DNA from: Bradysia coprophila
Taxonomy: Eukaryota; Arthropoda; Insecta; Diptera; Sciaridae
Assembly: GCF_014529535.1 (NCBI RefSeq)
Contig: NW_023503423.1
Location: 10,005,340 to 10,069,339 of the forward strand
Length of the DNA stretch: 64,000 bases
Reading direction: 5' to 3'
Part shown: positions 46,644-58,541 of the stretch, one piece after another
Position numbering within the stretch: position 1 is the first letter of the stretch
How the letters are laid out: each line of letters begins with the position of its first letter
The notes under the pieces: generated by a model
The model's input: the letters and a program-made list of their open reading frames with translations, nothing else
Database searches by the model: none
Told to the model about the DNA's origin: nothing
Program-made: the position numbers and the translations under genes

Positions 46644-48286
46644 TAGGGTGGGTCGATTTTAACAACTTGAAAATCCACAGCCAGTGGCATGTGTAGCTTG
46701 CCAAAACTAGTCAAACTGCATCATTAGTTTTTCTTTTCCGAATACTTTTGAGTACCGCACAATTGATTGAATGGGTTTGTCAGGCTACTCGTATTTCCTT
46801 TCAAAATTTCATAGACAGTTTTCTTAAAAAAGCTTTAATAAGCCTTACAGAGGCTGTAATAGACTGAAACGAACATAATACAGCTTAATTTGGAAAAATC
46901 GGTGCATTCGACGTGAAAATATTTACATTTTCTATGTAATATTGGGGTCTGTGAACTTTGAACCACCAAATGAGCGATAAACTTCCTCAAATTTGGTTAG
47001 TCCTTTCCATTAAGGTTAGAATAGTTAAAAACGACAAAGATATCGAATTGTCGGAATTTCTCAGATTCAATCTGAGATTGATTATTACCGATGTTGTTAA
47101 AAACGTCATTTTTTTCGATGTAGTAGATTCTGATGGAACGAAATACGTTCCTTCTACCGTAGAATTATGAATCTCCTACTATTCAGATGCTACATAAATG
47201 CATTTCAGTTTAGTTTGATATTTGCCAAGGCCGATTTGACTTTATCTTGCCAAGTCTTTTAAGTGAGGAACGCCCGCCAACAAAACTTGACATCATAAGG
47301 AGAGTGTGTCTGGGTTGCAACGACAAACTTGCAGATGAAAACAAACGCGAACTGTTGGAGTTACTTGTTCTTGATGTTGTTACATGAGAACCTGGAACTT
47401 GGAAAAAGACACGAATCCGATATTTCCGGAGAAAGGCGTCTCATTGAAAATTAAAAATATGATTGAGGATTACAAGAAAAATAAAAGATAGAAGAATCGA
47501 CGCCGCTTTAAAGTATTCTATGACGATGGCGAAAAACTATTTGATATCGCTCGCTGTAAATGTGTCAGAAATTGTTGCAAATGCGCTAATGGCGAACTAT
47601 TTGAGCCAAAAACGGAAATTTCTACAGATTTACAGAAGATTTACAGATTTCTACAGGAATAGAATTAGTAGAATGTTTTACATTTGAACACGTTGATGAT
47701 AACGTTCCCCGAGACGTTAATTGCTTTGTTGCTATTCTATTGTCATGAAGTAGTAGCACATTCATAATTTTACTGTATTTACGTATTTCGTTCCATCAGA
47801 ATCTACTACTTCGAAAAAAATGACGTTTTTAACAACATCGGTAATAATCAATCTCAGATTGAATCTGAGAAATTCCGACAATTCGATATCTTTGTCGTTT
47901 TTACCTATTCTAACCCTAACAGAAAGGACTAACCAAATTTGAGGAAGTTTATCGCTCATTTGGTGGTTCAAAGTTCACAGACCCCCAATATTACATAGAA
48001 AATGTAAATATTTTCACGTCGAATGCACCGATTTTTCCAAATTAAGTTGTATTATGTTCGTTTCAGTCTATTACAGCCTCTGGAAGGCTTATAAAAGCTT
48101 TTTTAAGAAAATGGTCTATGAAATTTTGAAAGGAAATACGAGTAGCCTGACAAACCCATTCAATCAATTGTGCGGTACTCAAAAGTATTCGGAAAAGAAA
48201 AACTAATGATGCAGTTTGACTAGTTTTGGCAAGCTACACATGCCACTGGCTGTGGATTTTCAAGTTGTTAAAATCGACCCACCCTA
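46644..48286. mobile_element. hAT-like element, 1.6 kb, with ~0.5-kb terminal inverted repeats
   Basis: Starts TAGGGTGGGTCGATTTTAAC and ends with its inverse; flanked by exact 8-bp GTGTGCAC (46636-46643, 48287-48294). The two arms (46644 to about 47145 and about 47770-48286) are nearly identical for about 500 bp, so the same 69-70-residue frame (starting MNHQMSDKLPQIWL) occurs once in each arm on opposite strands. The start TAGGG fits the hAT YARNG rule. The ~620-bp centre is a degenerate coding remnant. Confidence 0.87.
47222..47662 (+). pseudogene. Degenerate transposon protein remnant with Cys-rich motif
   Basis: Two broken frames lie between the inverted repeats of the 1.6-kb element. 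One includes LPSLLSEERPPTKLDIIRRV ending in a stop near 47387. A second (47492-47662) reads RRRFKVFYDDGEKLFDIARC then KCVRNCCKCANGE. The pattern FD-I-x-C-K-C followed by CxxC/CKC recalls a Cys-rich transposon-associated protein common in arthropod genomes, but I cannot name the family. Frames do not join, so it is not functional. Confidence 0.5.
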
Positions 48287-48372
48287 GTGTGCACAACGTA
48301 CTATTAAACGCCTGACCCCTACTTGCACTAAAAAATGGTAAAAAATACGTCCGAAACTTTATCTAAATTTGT

Positions 48373-48528
48373 AAATGAATGTACAAACCAGGTATGGTCT
48401 AATGTCAAACATTGTATGTAGTATGTAGCGGAGGAGATAGAGATTTCATATAAACAAACTCACCTCTCAATGATCACTATTGCCTGCGGCTTGTATGGAC
48501 AGACCATACCTGGTTTGTACATTCATTG
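48373..48528. mobile_element. Foldback MITE, family B, second copy
   Basis: Termini AATGAATGTACAAACCAGGT and the inverse ending ACCTGGTTTGTACATTCATT are perfectly paired for about 30 bp; the inner hairpin is partly rearranged. No clear duplication. Confidence 0.72.
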
Positions 48529-48536
48529 GTTTTTCC

Positions 48537-49819
48537 CACAACTCGAGAGCAATCTTTGATTTTTAGGTAATAACTGATTAATGAAGCTTTCAAATAGCAT
48601 TAGCATGTTATGATGTAGGTTACTTGTCCTAGGTTCTCTATGAGCTTACAAATTCAGGCATACCTCACTCGACTTGTCAAATAATTCATTCAGCGTTATA
48701 TGAAGTCTGAATCTTACCTTACCACCCACCCTTCTAATCAACAATCTTTCTTAGGGCATGGGTAAAACGAATTCCAGCGAGTGTTACTGGATATTTAAAG
48801 AGCGACGTAAGGAGAACGGTTAGTGTCTAAATTGACATTAGAACAAAAGAATTCTGTCAATTTTGACACTATACGTCGCTCTCTAAACGGCCAGTTAGGC
48901 GGATAAAGGTAGACTAACTATAGGAATAGATATCTTCCAAGTGCAGGTGCAAATTGTAGTTTACTGTCTGTAATCCACAGAGCCATAACCTCAACGCTTT
49001 TCCATTCATTACATTTCGATGTTGCACTTGGCAGAGACCTATTATGACCCAAAATTCATTGTTAGGCGTAAAAAATGAAAATAAAAATTCGACCCTCCTT
49101 ATGGGTATGTCGTATGTTCCATGATATCAGTTCGCAGTTTCTTATCAGAAGTAACAATTGTTTTAGTGGGTTAGTCTCAACCAATCTGTACACTAAAAAG
49201 GTACATATACGTTCGGAAACGTTGTTGGAAACAATTTACAGACGAAAGTTACACTATGAATCTAGGAATTACAAACATTATACTTATTTATTGCAAATTG
49301 ATGATTGCAACGTTATTGGATATTTAAGGTATCAATGATATGCGAATTAAGTATACCGTTCGTAAAGTGCGTGTCAGTGAGATGGAAGGTATGGTCGAAA
49401 ATGTGATAGAAAGAGATGTAAATAGTCGAAATAATCGTTACGCATTGAAAACTTTATGTACTGAACCCAAGGTAGATATCGTCGTACCCATTATAACTTA
49501 ACTAAAGCCAAGTTCGTTTCAGACATTAAACATAATTACTTGCTATAGCGTTTACACTGCTTAGCTTATTCAAATATATTTCTTGTTCAAATATTAACAC
49601 AATCAGAGATCGCGATTAAACACAAATTTTTAATGGGGCGGCTTCTTTACAATAACTTTTTTTTTGGTAGTTGATCTGTTGCAGTGTGCCTACGTATTGC
49701 CTACGAAGTCTAGAATTAAAGGCATGTGGACACTAACATTTTTTCTTTTCGCTAACAACTAACGGAAGCGTTGGTAAATTATTTAAAAATTCTACTTCCA
49801 GAGAACGCGTTGAACAGTC
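48537..49819. other. Interval upstream of the fluoride channel
   Basis: No separate gene. An imperfect inverted repeat (GAGCGACGTA...TACGTCGCTC) lies at about 48800-48880. A CTACTTCCAG at about 49792-49801, 19 bp before the ATG, looks like a splice acceptor with a pyrimidine tract and a CTAAC branch-like site, so a 5'UTR intron is possible. Confidence 0.4.
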
Positions 49820-50797
49820 ATGGTAAAAAAGGCGTCGGAAACATTATGCTGCATCATACTCTTCACCTATTTCGGCACCTTAACCCGAATGGTGTTAAGC
49901 TATTTATCGCAGACATCGGATAGTCATCTTATGCCAGTTTTCATCAGTTCATTCTTTCTGGCAAATATAGTCGGCAGTTTCATCATGGGATTGTTCGTCC
50001 CGTTGGATAAGTTATTTTCACCCAGCTATACGTCTTGGCATGTGGGAGTGACTACGGGTTTCTGTGGATCTTGCACAACGTTTTCAACATGGCAACGGAT
50101 AACGGCCGAGAAGCTAGCACACGGTCAAATTGTCGATGGAATCATGACGTTGTTGTTCACGTTTTGTACATCGTATGGGGCATTCATTTTCGGCAAACAT
50201 ATTGGCGATGCAATCTTTCATCGGCCAGTGAGATGCTTTCGTGGACAACGATTCGGTGAAGTGTCTGTGACGATAACAAACACAGACATGGCTACAACTC
50301 ACGTTGAACAAGGAATCTCATCTAGCCGTTATGTGTATTTGTGGCTTGTAACTGTTTTTGTTACGGTCGCCATCTGGATTGCTGTACTGTTGGACACGTC
50401 GTCGGAAGATCGTCGAAAATGTTGGACGGCTGCTGCTTTGGGTCCAATAGGTTCATTGGCTCGATATTTTCTGTTGCTTAACAATCGGAAGCGGCCAACG
50501 TTTCCACTATTTACGTTTATTGTAAATGTATGTGCTTCTGTTGTTAGTGCAGTGATTTTGGCTGTTTTTGTGCGACTATCGAGTGAAAACGAACATTGGT
50601 CGACATACAATTTATGGCTAAATTTTGGAGTGGGTGCAGGTATTTTGGGATGTCTTAGTACAGTTAGTACATTTGTGAATGAGCTACGGAAATTAGCCGA
50701 CACAAAAATTGTACACGCGTATCGCTACGGACTGACTAGTGTGATTGTTTCTCAGATTTTCTGTATTTTCATAATTTGTACGACCTTTTTTAAGTAA
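49820..50797 (+). CDS. FEX/CrcB-type two-domain fluoride channel, intronless
   Basis: Exports fluoride across the plasma membrane. 325 residues from an ATG in good context. Two CrcB-like halves are fused, the eukaryotic FEX layout (bacterial Fluc subunits are ~125 residues). N-half: GTLTRM (19-24), NIVGSFIMG (49-57), GFCGSCTTFSTW (80-91). Linking TM helix: YVYLWLVTVFVTVAIWIAVL (161-180). C-half: LGPIGSLARYF (198-208), the conserved Asn in FIVNV (226), GAGILGCLSTVSTFVNEL (262-279). Both halves keep the Asn and the G-x-x-G...T/S-x-STF block that lines the pore and central Na+ site. About eight to nine TM segments. No coding introns. FEX is known in fungi, plants and some invertebrates and is not typical of insects, so transfer or sparse retention should be considered. 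Confidence 0.92.
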   Translation: MVKKASETLCCIILFTYFGTLTRMVLSYLSQTSDSHLMPVFISSFFLANIVGSFIMGLFVPLDKLFSPSYTSWHVGVTTGFCGSCTTFSTWQRITAEKLAHGQIVDGIMTLLFTFCTSYGAFIFGKHIGDAIFHRPVRCFRGQRFGEVSVTITNTDMATTHVEQGISSSRYVYLWLVTVFVTVAIWIAVLLDTSSEDRRKCWTAAALGPIGSLARYFLLLNNRKRPTFPLFTFIVNVCASVVSAVILAVFVRLSSENEHWSTYNLWLNFGVGAGILGCLSTVSTFVNELRKLADTKIVHAYRYGLTSVIVSQIFCIFIICTTFFK

Positions 50798-51836
50798 ACC
50801 AGTTAAAAAAACCATCAAAGGGTGAAGGACAATGGACAAAAATCCTTGTTACTTTGACTAGCAAAATAATTGATTTCGGTAGGGGTGAAGCATACTGTGC
50901 CCGAGCTCAAAAATGTGTCCAAACCCAATTATATGAAAGTTTTAATTTTTTTTTTGCCAATTAAAGTCATTCCACAAATCCATTAAGATTGTTGTTATCA
51001 CAGTCCCTAATATTAACCTAATTTCCACGTCAAACAAAGACAAAAATGATCGCTACAACGTCCTCCACAACATATCTAAAGGTAAGAAAAGCAAAATTTG
51101 CACATATGTTTGAACGTGAACGAATCAAAGTTTTTCCAAACCTTCATATGCCACACATATGCGACTTGGGCTTGATAGATACGAAATGTAATGTATTTTA
51201 CTATACCAGTGAAGTAATTTGATTTCGGGCTGAAGCCCTCGGATACTTTTACTCATCTGGATACGAGATATCAAATTATTTCACGTGTAAAGTATGGCGT
51301 TTTACTTTACGAGCGAGGGAAAGGGTCTTCACTAGTGAGGGAAAGGCCAAATTACCTCACTAGTAAAGTAAAATACTATTTCTGTATACGTGAGAGTGTA
51401 TTGGTGAGCTATGATATGAATCGGTCGGTAGGTAAAGTAAACGGTCGAGAAGGAAAGTAAACGGTCGAGAAGGAAAGTAACGGTTGAGAAGGAATGCACC
51501 AACACACTCTAACTATTACAGAAAAATATCTTTCAAAATACCCCAATACACACTTGATGTGTGTACACGCGCGGGCGAAGTGAAAGATACTATACATTTG
51601 CTGAATTTTCAACCACCAGACGACTAAGTCATCAATTATGTGTGGTTGAATCAGCACATCAACAACGAATCCGTGCCATTAGACAGACGCAATGTCGAAT
51701 CGAAAAACTTTGCTTTGATCCGCTCAAGTGGTGGCTTTTGGTAAAGAAACCGCTGATGAGTTTGCAAGTTTGGTGATGAGTTGAAATTTCATTTCGACTA
51801 TAATTCGCTAGACTAGTTCGTGTGCAGATCGGTATA
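50798..51836. other. Gene-free interval with small repeats
   Basis: About 51195-51375 has imperfect inverted segments around TTTACTTTAC/GTAAAGTAAA and CACTAGTGAGG. At 51431-51497 a 20-bp unit, AAAGTAAACGGTCGAGAAGG, is repeated about three times. Confidence 0.5.
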
Positions 51837-52028
51837 GTGTTCTTGGCTCTAGGTTAAAATAACCCCAATAAAATATCGACGAGACAAAATAACTACTACC
51901 AAAATAACCCCGGTGAAAAAAAAGAGGACAAAACACTGATAATTACCCCTAATATTTAGGGTCAGTCTCGAACTCGTTTTCTTATAATTTAAAAACGGCG
52001 AGCTTTTTCATACTTTGCAGACGTTAAT

Positions 52029-52110
52029 GGGGCTCTGCCCCAAACCCCGCTAGGGGCTCCGCCCCTTAGACCCCGCAAGGGGGATATTCCCCCTTGATCC
52101 CCTATGCGGG
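52029..52110. repeat. GC-rich palindromic block
   Basis: Consecutive small hairpins: GGGGCTCTGCCCC, GGGGCTCCGCCCC, CCCCGCAAGGGGG, CCCCTATGCGGGG. Sharply GC-richer than the surrounding AT-rich DNA. Confidence 0.7.
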
Positions 52111-52189
52111 GATATTTGCATTTGCGATGTTGTACTTATTGAATTCTGGGCAAGTTCTAGCCACAATTTTTATATCTTCCAATTACAGT

Positions 52190-53165
52190 CGAACTCGTAT
52201 ATAGTAGATATACTCGAATATAGTCGATATACTCGAATATAGTCGACATCCTCGAATATAGTCGATATCCTCGAATATAGTCGATATCCTCGAATATAGT
52301 CGATATCCTCGAATATAGGCGATATCCTCGAATATAGTCGACATCCTCGAATATAGTCGATATCCTCGAATACAGTCGATATCCTCGAATATAGTCGATA
52401 TCCTCGAATATAGGCGATATCCTCGAATACAGTCGATATCCTCGAATATAGTCGATATCCTCGAATATAGTCGACATCCTCGAATATAGTCGATATCCTC
52501 GAATATAGTCGATATCCTCGAATATAGTCGATATACTCGAATATAGTCGATATCCTCGAATATAGTCGATATCCTCGAATATAGGCGATATCCTCGAATA
52601 TAGTCGACATCCTCGAATATAGTCGATATCCTCGAATACAGTCGATATCCTCGAATATAGTCGATATCCTCGAATATAGTCGATATAATCGAATATAGTC
52701 GATATCATCGAATATAGTCGATATCCTCGAATATAGTCGATATCCTCGAATATAGTCAATATCCTCGAATATAGTCGATATACTCGAATATAGTCGATAT
52801 CCTCGAATATAGTCGTTATCCTCGAATTCTGTCGATACACTAGAATATAGTCGATATCCTCGAATATAGTCGATAGACTCGAATACTATCGATAGACTCG
52901 AATATAGTCGATAGACTCGAATTCTGTCGATATCCTCGAATATAGTCAATATCCTCGAATATAGTCGATATCCTCGAATATAGGCGATATCCTCGAATAT
53001 AGTCGACATCCTCGAATATAGTCGATATCCTCGAATATAGTCGATATCCTCGAATATAATCGATATCCTCGAATATAATCGATAGACTCGAATACTATCG
53101 ATAGACTCGAATATAGTCGATATCCTCGAATTCTGTCGATATCCTCGAATTTTGTCGATATACTG
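52190..53165. repeat. 19-bp tandem satellite, about 50 units
   Basis: Unit TCGAATATAGTCGATATCC on the plus strand. Variants (AGGCG, CTATCG, TTCTGTCG) cluster in blocks, suggesting unequal exchange of multi-unit segments. On the minus strand the unit has no stop in any frame, producing long artificial frames (52157-52840, 52170-53009, 52946-53170) with the 19-residue period RISTIFEDIDYIRGYRLYS. Confidence 0.95.
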
Positions 53166-53624
53166 GTCATCTCGTCATTTTTCCAATAATTTTTTTGACA
53201 TTAGTTATTACTACAATTCGTTATTTTGGTGGGGTTATTTTGACCGAATACCGTGTTCTTAGAGCATTGTTTCGAGTACCATTGCCACCATGGCCTGATG
53301 AGAAATGGCATTTTTGAACTGAATATTAATGCAAAACGTTGAAAGACGTATTTAAACTTTCTCTCAGATCGAAACAGTGGTCGAATGTCCTATGATTTAA
53401 ACATATATTTTTCACCCTTGGCCGACGCCTGTTTCCATGGATAAAAATGATGGTTATAACTTCCTTCACATTTCTATATGAAACTTTCAGTTGGCCTGTA
53501 GAAGCCTCACAATGAATATGAAATTTTCACAAAGGACACACCGTTTCCACCTTACGTAATGGGTTGTGATTTTCGCCATCTTGTTTTTGGCAAAAATTGC
53601 ATGTATGTAGAAAGACTAACAGAT

Positions 53625-53962
53625 GACGCTAGGAGTAACTCTATGATAAATTTGAATATTTGTATGGAGGATGTGAGATTTTTCTGAATCTAAAAGTTTT
53701 GGAGTGCGGAAATCAAAGTTTTTGATTTTTCTTGTTAAAATTAAAATGTTTTCTGTCGTATAAAAATAGTTCCGCATGAAATTTCAAGAAAAAATAATTA
53801 TTCACTGGAACTATTTTTAAACGATGCAGAACGTTTTATTTATAACGAGAAAAATCAAAAACCTCCATTTCCGTACTCCAAAATTTTTAAATTCAGAAAA
53901 ATCTTACATCCTCCATACAAATATTCAAATTTATCATAGAGTTACTCGCAACGCCATCTGAT
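53625..53962. repeat. Long hairpin repeat
   Basis: Left arm CAGATGACGC...GAGTAACTCTATGATAAATT and onward pairs with the right arm ending TTATCATAGAGTTACTCGCA...GCCATCTG; arms ~130 bp. Further out AATGGGTTGTGAT (about 53559) and ATCACAACCCATT (about 53999) are also inverted, so the element may extend to about 53556-54012. Confidence 0.7.
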
Positions 53963-54039
53963 TTCCCCTGATTTCCCCTCTCGTTGAACGAAACTATATC
54001 ACAACCCATTGTTTGGAGATTGTTATTTTGCCACGAGGT

Positions 54040-54600
54040 ATTATAGCCCTCGCCTTAGGACGTAACATTCTATTACAAGACTGGGGATGAAAAGTAGAGT
54101 TTTGGTGTGAATTTTGTTGATGCGAGGCGTAGCAGAGATCACACAAAAACGGAACTTTTCATTTTTATCCCGAATAATGTCATGGATTTTACATGTAAAG
54201 TAGGGTTTTCGACGCATGTAAAAAAAAAGAAATTCTTCACAAACTCCGCATTTAACCAATTTTGCTTTCGTATGTGTTTTAACCTGTTCTTTCAGAACCT
54301 TGGAAATATTCGGCTGTCATTCGTCATACTTCCATTTGAATATTGCGCCACCCGCGTGCTTCAATTTATTTTGAGAAAATGAGTACGTTCAACACCTTCA
54401 ATATTCCAAACTTTTTGTTCAATGCATTTGATGGATTTGATGGTAGGGATCTAGGGCATTTGATGTGTGACATTGTTACCAACCTCAAAATCACGATAAT
54501 AGACGCAACAGACATTTTAGAAATCGGCAATTTTACGCGAAAAAAGGAGTTTTACCTCACGACAGAAAACACCAATTGACTTCCTTTGAGTGGATATTCG
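54040..54600. repeat. Dispersed repeat and short unassigned frame upstream of wds
   Basis: About 54040-54310 is repeat sequence; the ACCTGTTCTTTCAGAACCTT end is shared with 2191-2404. A 66-codon frame from an ATG at 54379 (MSTFNTFNIPNFLFNAFDGF...) has no recognised similarity and could be a fragment or chance. Confidence 0.4.
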
Positions 54601-54721
54601 TTTGTGACAGGTCTGACCCTCTGAAAGACGAACTGGATCGAGTCGAAATTGATTCGATTGTAAAGTAATCGTTTGAAAGGTCGAAAGTGAGGTTACCTCC
54701 TACACTTTAAAACAGGAAAAA

Positions 54722-56056
<1,335 letters not shown>

Positions 56057-56271
56057 AAAACAGAATTGCAAAATGCAAGAGAGTGGACGCAACAAAATTG
56101 AAATTCCTGTTTGCGATTTGGAATGTGCGATTAAACATAAGGAATTTACTAAATCAATTCGAATTTTACTCTTCTCGGTATGCAGGACCTGTAATCGTAA
56201 CAAGATTTTTCTCGATTTTCACGAAATTTTCACGATTATTCACGCTCTCATGGGATTCAATAACTGTTGTA

Positions 56272-56940
56272 TAGGGTTACCATTTTTCAATTTTGAAAAC
56301 GAGGACAATTCGGCGTCAAAAAAGAGGACAAAAAGAGGACGCCTTCACATTCAAAAAGAGGACGAAAAGTGAATTTCTGACGCGGAATTACAACGACTGT
56401 ACATGCACTTTGTGCAACTATTGTTCAATTTACACCACAGGTAATGGTGACTACAAAAAATTCAAAAATGCTCTGTGTTATATGCACTGAAATTGTCCTG
56501 ATATGCTTTTGGATACCTTCTCAGTGATTACATCCACTCCAAACTACCTGAATACAAACTTCGTTTTACGTTATCCTTGGCTGATCTCTCACAACGTTAC
56601 ACTGTTTCTTTCTTGTCAAATTTCTAACCTTTTTTTTAATGTATGAAAGAATGAGGTGGTAAGGAATGCGAGCGGAGCGAGCGATTTTTTTTTCGAGATG
56701 AAGAGTTAGTTGTATTAATAACTAACTTTCAGAGAGGATTATTAGTTAACGCCGCGCAGCGAAAATGTTTCGATTTTTAGGTATGAGCTGCATCAAATTT
56801 ACTTAAAGAAGGAGATGGCATGAGAAAAAGAGGACAAAGAGGACGTTTTCATCAAAAAAGTGCTGTTCTTAGAATATTTGTAAAAAACGAGCCGAAAAAA
56901 GAGGACATGTCCTCTAAAAAGAGGACGAATTGGAACCGTA
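56272..56940. mobile_element. hAT-like non-autonomous element, 669 bp, 3' of wds
   Basis: Starts TAGGGTTACCA and ends GGAACCGTA (imperfect inverted ends); flanked by exact 8-bp CTGTTGTA (56264-56271, 56941-56948). Both subterminal regions carry repeated AAAGAGGAC motifs in the same strand. Start TAGGG fits the hAT YARNG rule. It lies about 215 bp after the wds stop and may affect its 3' end. Confidence 0.82.
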
Positions 56941-56948
56941 CTGTTGTA

Positions 56949-58440
56949 GGAGAGTCGATATTAGGGATCGTTTACCAACGATGCCCACAACGACTCCATC
57001 GTGTTCTCATATTTCTTATAGAACTACAACACAACCTGCCTTATTTGTAAAACCCTTGAAAGACCTTGAAAAAAGCGGTAAACCCAAATATTTTTGAAGC
57101 GTTTTCAAAAAGCTAAGTCCTAGACCTACATTCTCTATGAGATTACCTTTTCAGGCATGCCTCGCGCGACTTTATGTGTCTTGGTTTGTCGATATGCAAG
57201 TATAAGTTTTGGTCGGAAAAAATCTATGAGTTACACTGTCCGAAGGAAGATCTCGATCTCGAACATGCTGTAGTGTCATTTTGAAGCATCATTATTGAGC
57301 TATTCACTCCAGTCAATAGTAATGGTTACAACTCACATATGTCAGAGAATTCATTCAGCAAAATATGTAACCTCACTCACACTCTACTACCCCGAGAAAA
57401 ATCGCTATTGAGGCATGGGAAAATCATATTTAAAAGAAGTTTCTTTAAATGAAATAAAATGTAAAATTCGACCTATTACAACGCACTTCAAGCAAAAGTG
57501 ATACTATAAATATGGTACTGAAACTTGACAGTGCTACATAACATCTGTTATCGTTTCTCTGACTCTGGTGTATGTCGATTGCCTCACGGTTTACAATACA
57601 AAGGTTTCGATGACCATTAATATAAAATGACCCAGTCCCGCCCAGAAAAACCGCGATAATTATGCGTGAAAGAACGCCGCTTTAGACGTATTATAGACGT
57701 TCGTAATTAAGAATCTAAAATACTTACATTATTGCTGGCTTGAGACATTCCTTCCGACGATTGTATACGATAACCTTGAATTCTTAGATCATCTCTACCA
57801 TCTTGTTCACTCGTTGATTGTACCAAAAAGCTATAAGACTTTTGTTGTTGGGAAGTGCCCTAACTTGGTGTACATCTCAGTTATCCCACATCATAGAAAA
57901 TCCAAATTGATGTAATGATGAAGGCAATGGAGCCAAAAATTACGAGCAAAGTTGAAAGATAAAATTTTTGTTGGAAGGTCTAACGCTCCTGACAAATGAA
58001 ATTTTAAAATGTTTTACGTGTCAGGAGCGCTAGACCTTCCAACCAAAAATTTTATTTTTCAATTACATTCTTCTTCATTACCTTCCTTTCGACTCTTATT
58101 TGGATTTTCTGCGATGTTTGACGGCTGAGATATGCAGCTGGCGAACTCGCCATTAGTTTGGCAAATCACAGGTAGGCTTTTGTAATTTCCTTTCAATTTG
58201 TTGTATTGGAGTCTTTCGGAATTGTCTTTTAACGCTTATCTTCACGCCAGGTGTTTTCTCCTACATCTCACAAGAGCGCCTTCCGGTAGCCACTCCGACC
58301 CTTACTACAGCTAGCGCCCTAAAGTCGTTGAACAAACCCATTTATCAAAACCTAATATTACGTTAATCTCCATCCAAGACCCAATGAGGCACAAAAACGC
58401 CCGTGGGTTCCGGGTCGATACCAAGTTTATGTTGAGGTAA
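56949..58440. other. Gene-free interval
   Basis: No supported gene; holds the 110-bp hairpin listed at 57951-58060. Confidence 0.4.
57951..58060. repeat. 110-bp hairpin MITE
   Basis: Arms TTGAAAGATAAAATTTTTGT plus TGGAAGGTCTAACGCTCCTG pair with the right arm CAGGAGCGCTAGACCTTCCA plus ACCAAAAATTTTATTTTTCAA around a short loop. Confidence 0.7.
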
Positions 58441-58541
58441 AGACGTTTTTATTTCAAAAATAGAATTTTGAATTCAATCTTGCATTTCTCCAATCCGATA
58501 AGCAACTCGCAATATTGTTATTCGCTTAATTCTAACGTAAT

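Larger units (their letters stand above)
51845..53252. mobile_element. hAT-like element carrying a 19-bp satellite array
   Basis: Flanked by exact 8-bp GTGTTCTT (51837-51844, 53253-53260). Termini GGCTCTAGGTTAAAATAACC and the inverse of GGTATTCGGTCAAAATAACC match at most positions and continue into CC. Inside are a GC-rich palindromic block (52029-52110) and then about 975 bp of tandem 19-mers. No transposase. The satellite makes up about 70% of the element. Confidence 0.78.

Noticed and set aside
46958..47971. Two matching ~70-residue frames, one on each strand
   Set aside because: They are the same segment in the two long inverted repeats of one transposon, not two genes.
48373..48528. 8-bp target duplication around the second family B copy
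   Set aside because: Flanks AAATTTGT and GTTTTTCC do not match.
52029..52110. Bacterial contamination because of the GC-rich block
   Set aside because: It lies inside an element bounded by an insect-genome-style 8-bp duplication and continues into the satellite.
52157..53170. Long minus-strand frames of up to 279 codons with a Tyr/Ile/Ser/Arg/Asp repeat
   Set aside because: They are the 19-bp satellite read in stop-free frames; several frames overlap and have no independent gene signals.
54379..54579. 66-codon frame upstream of wds as a gene
   Set aside because: No recognisable motif, flanked by repeat sequence, no splice or promoter support; kept only as an unassigned note.
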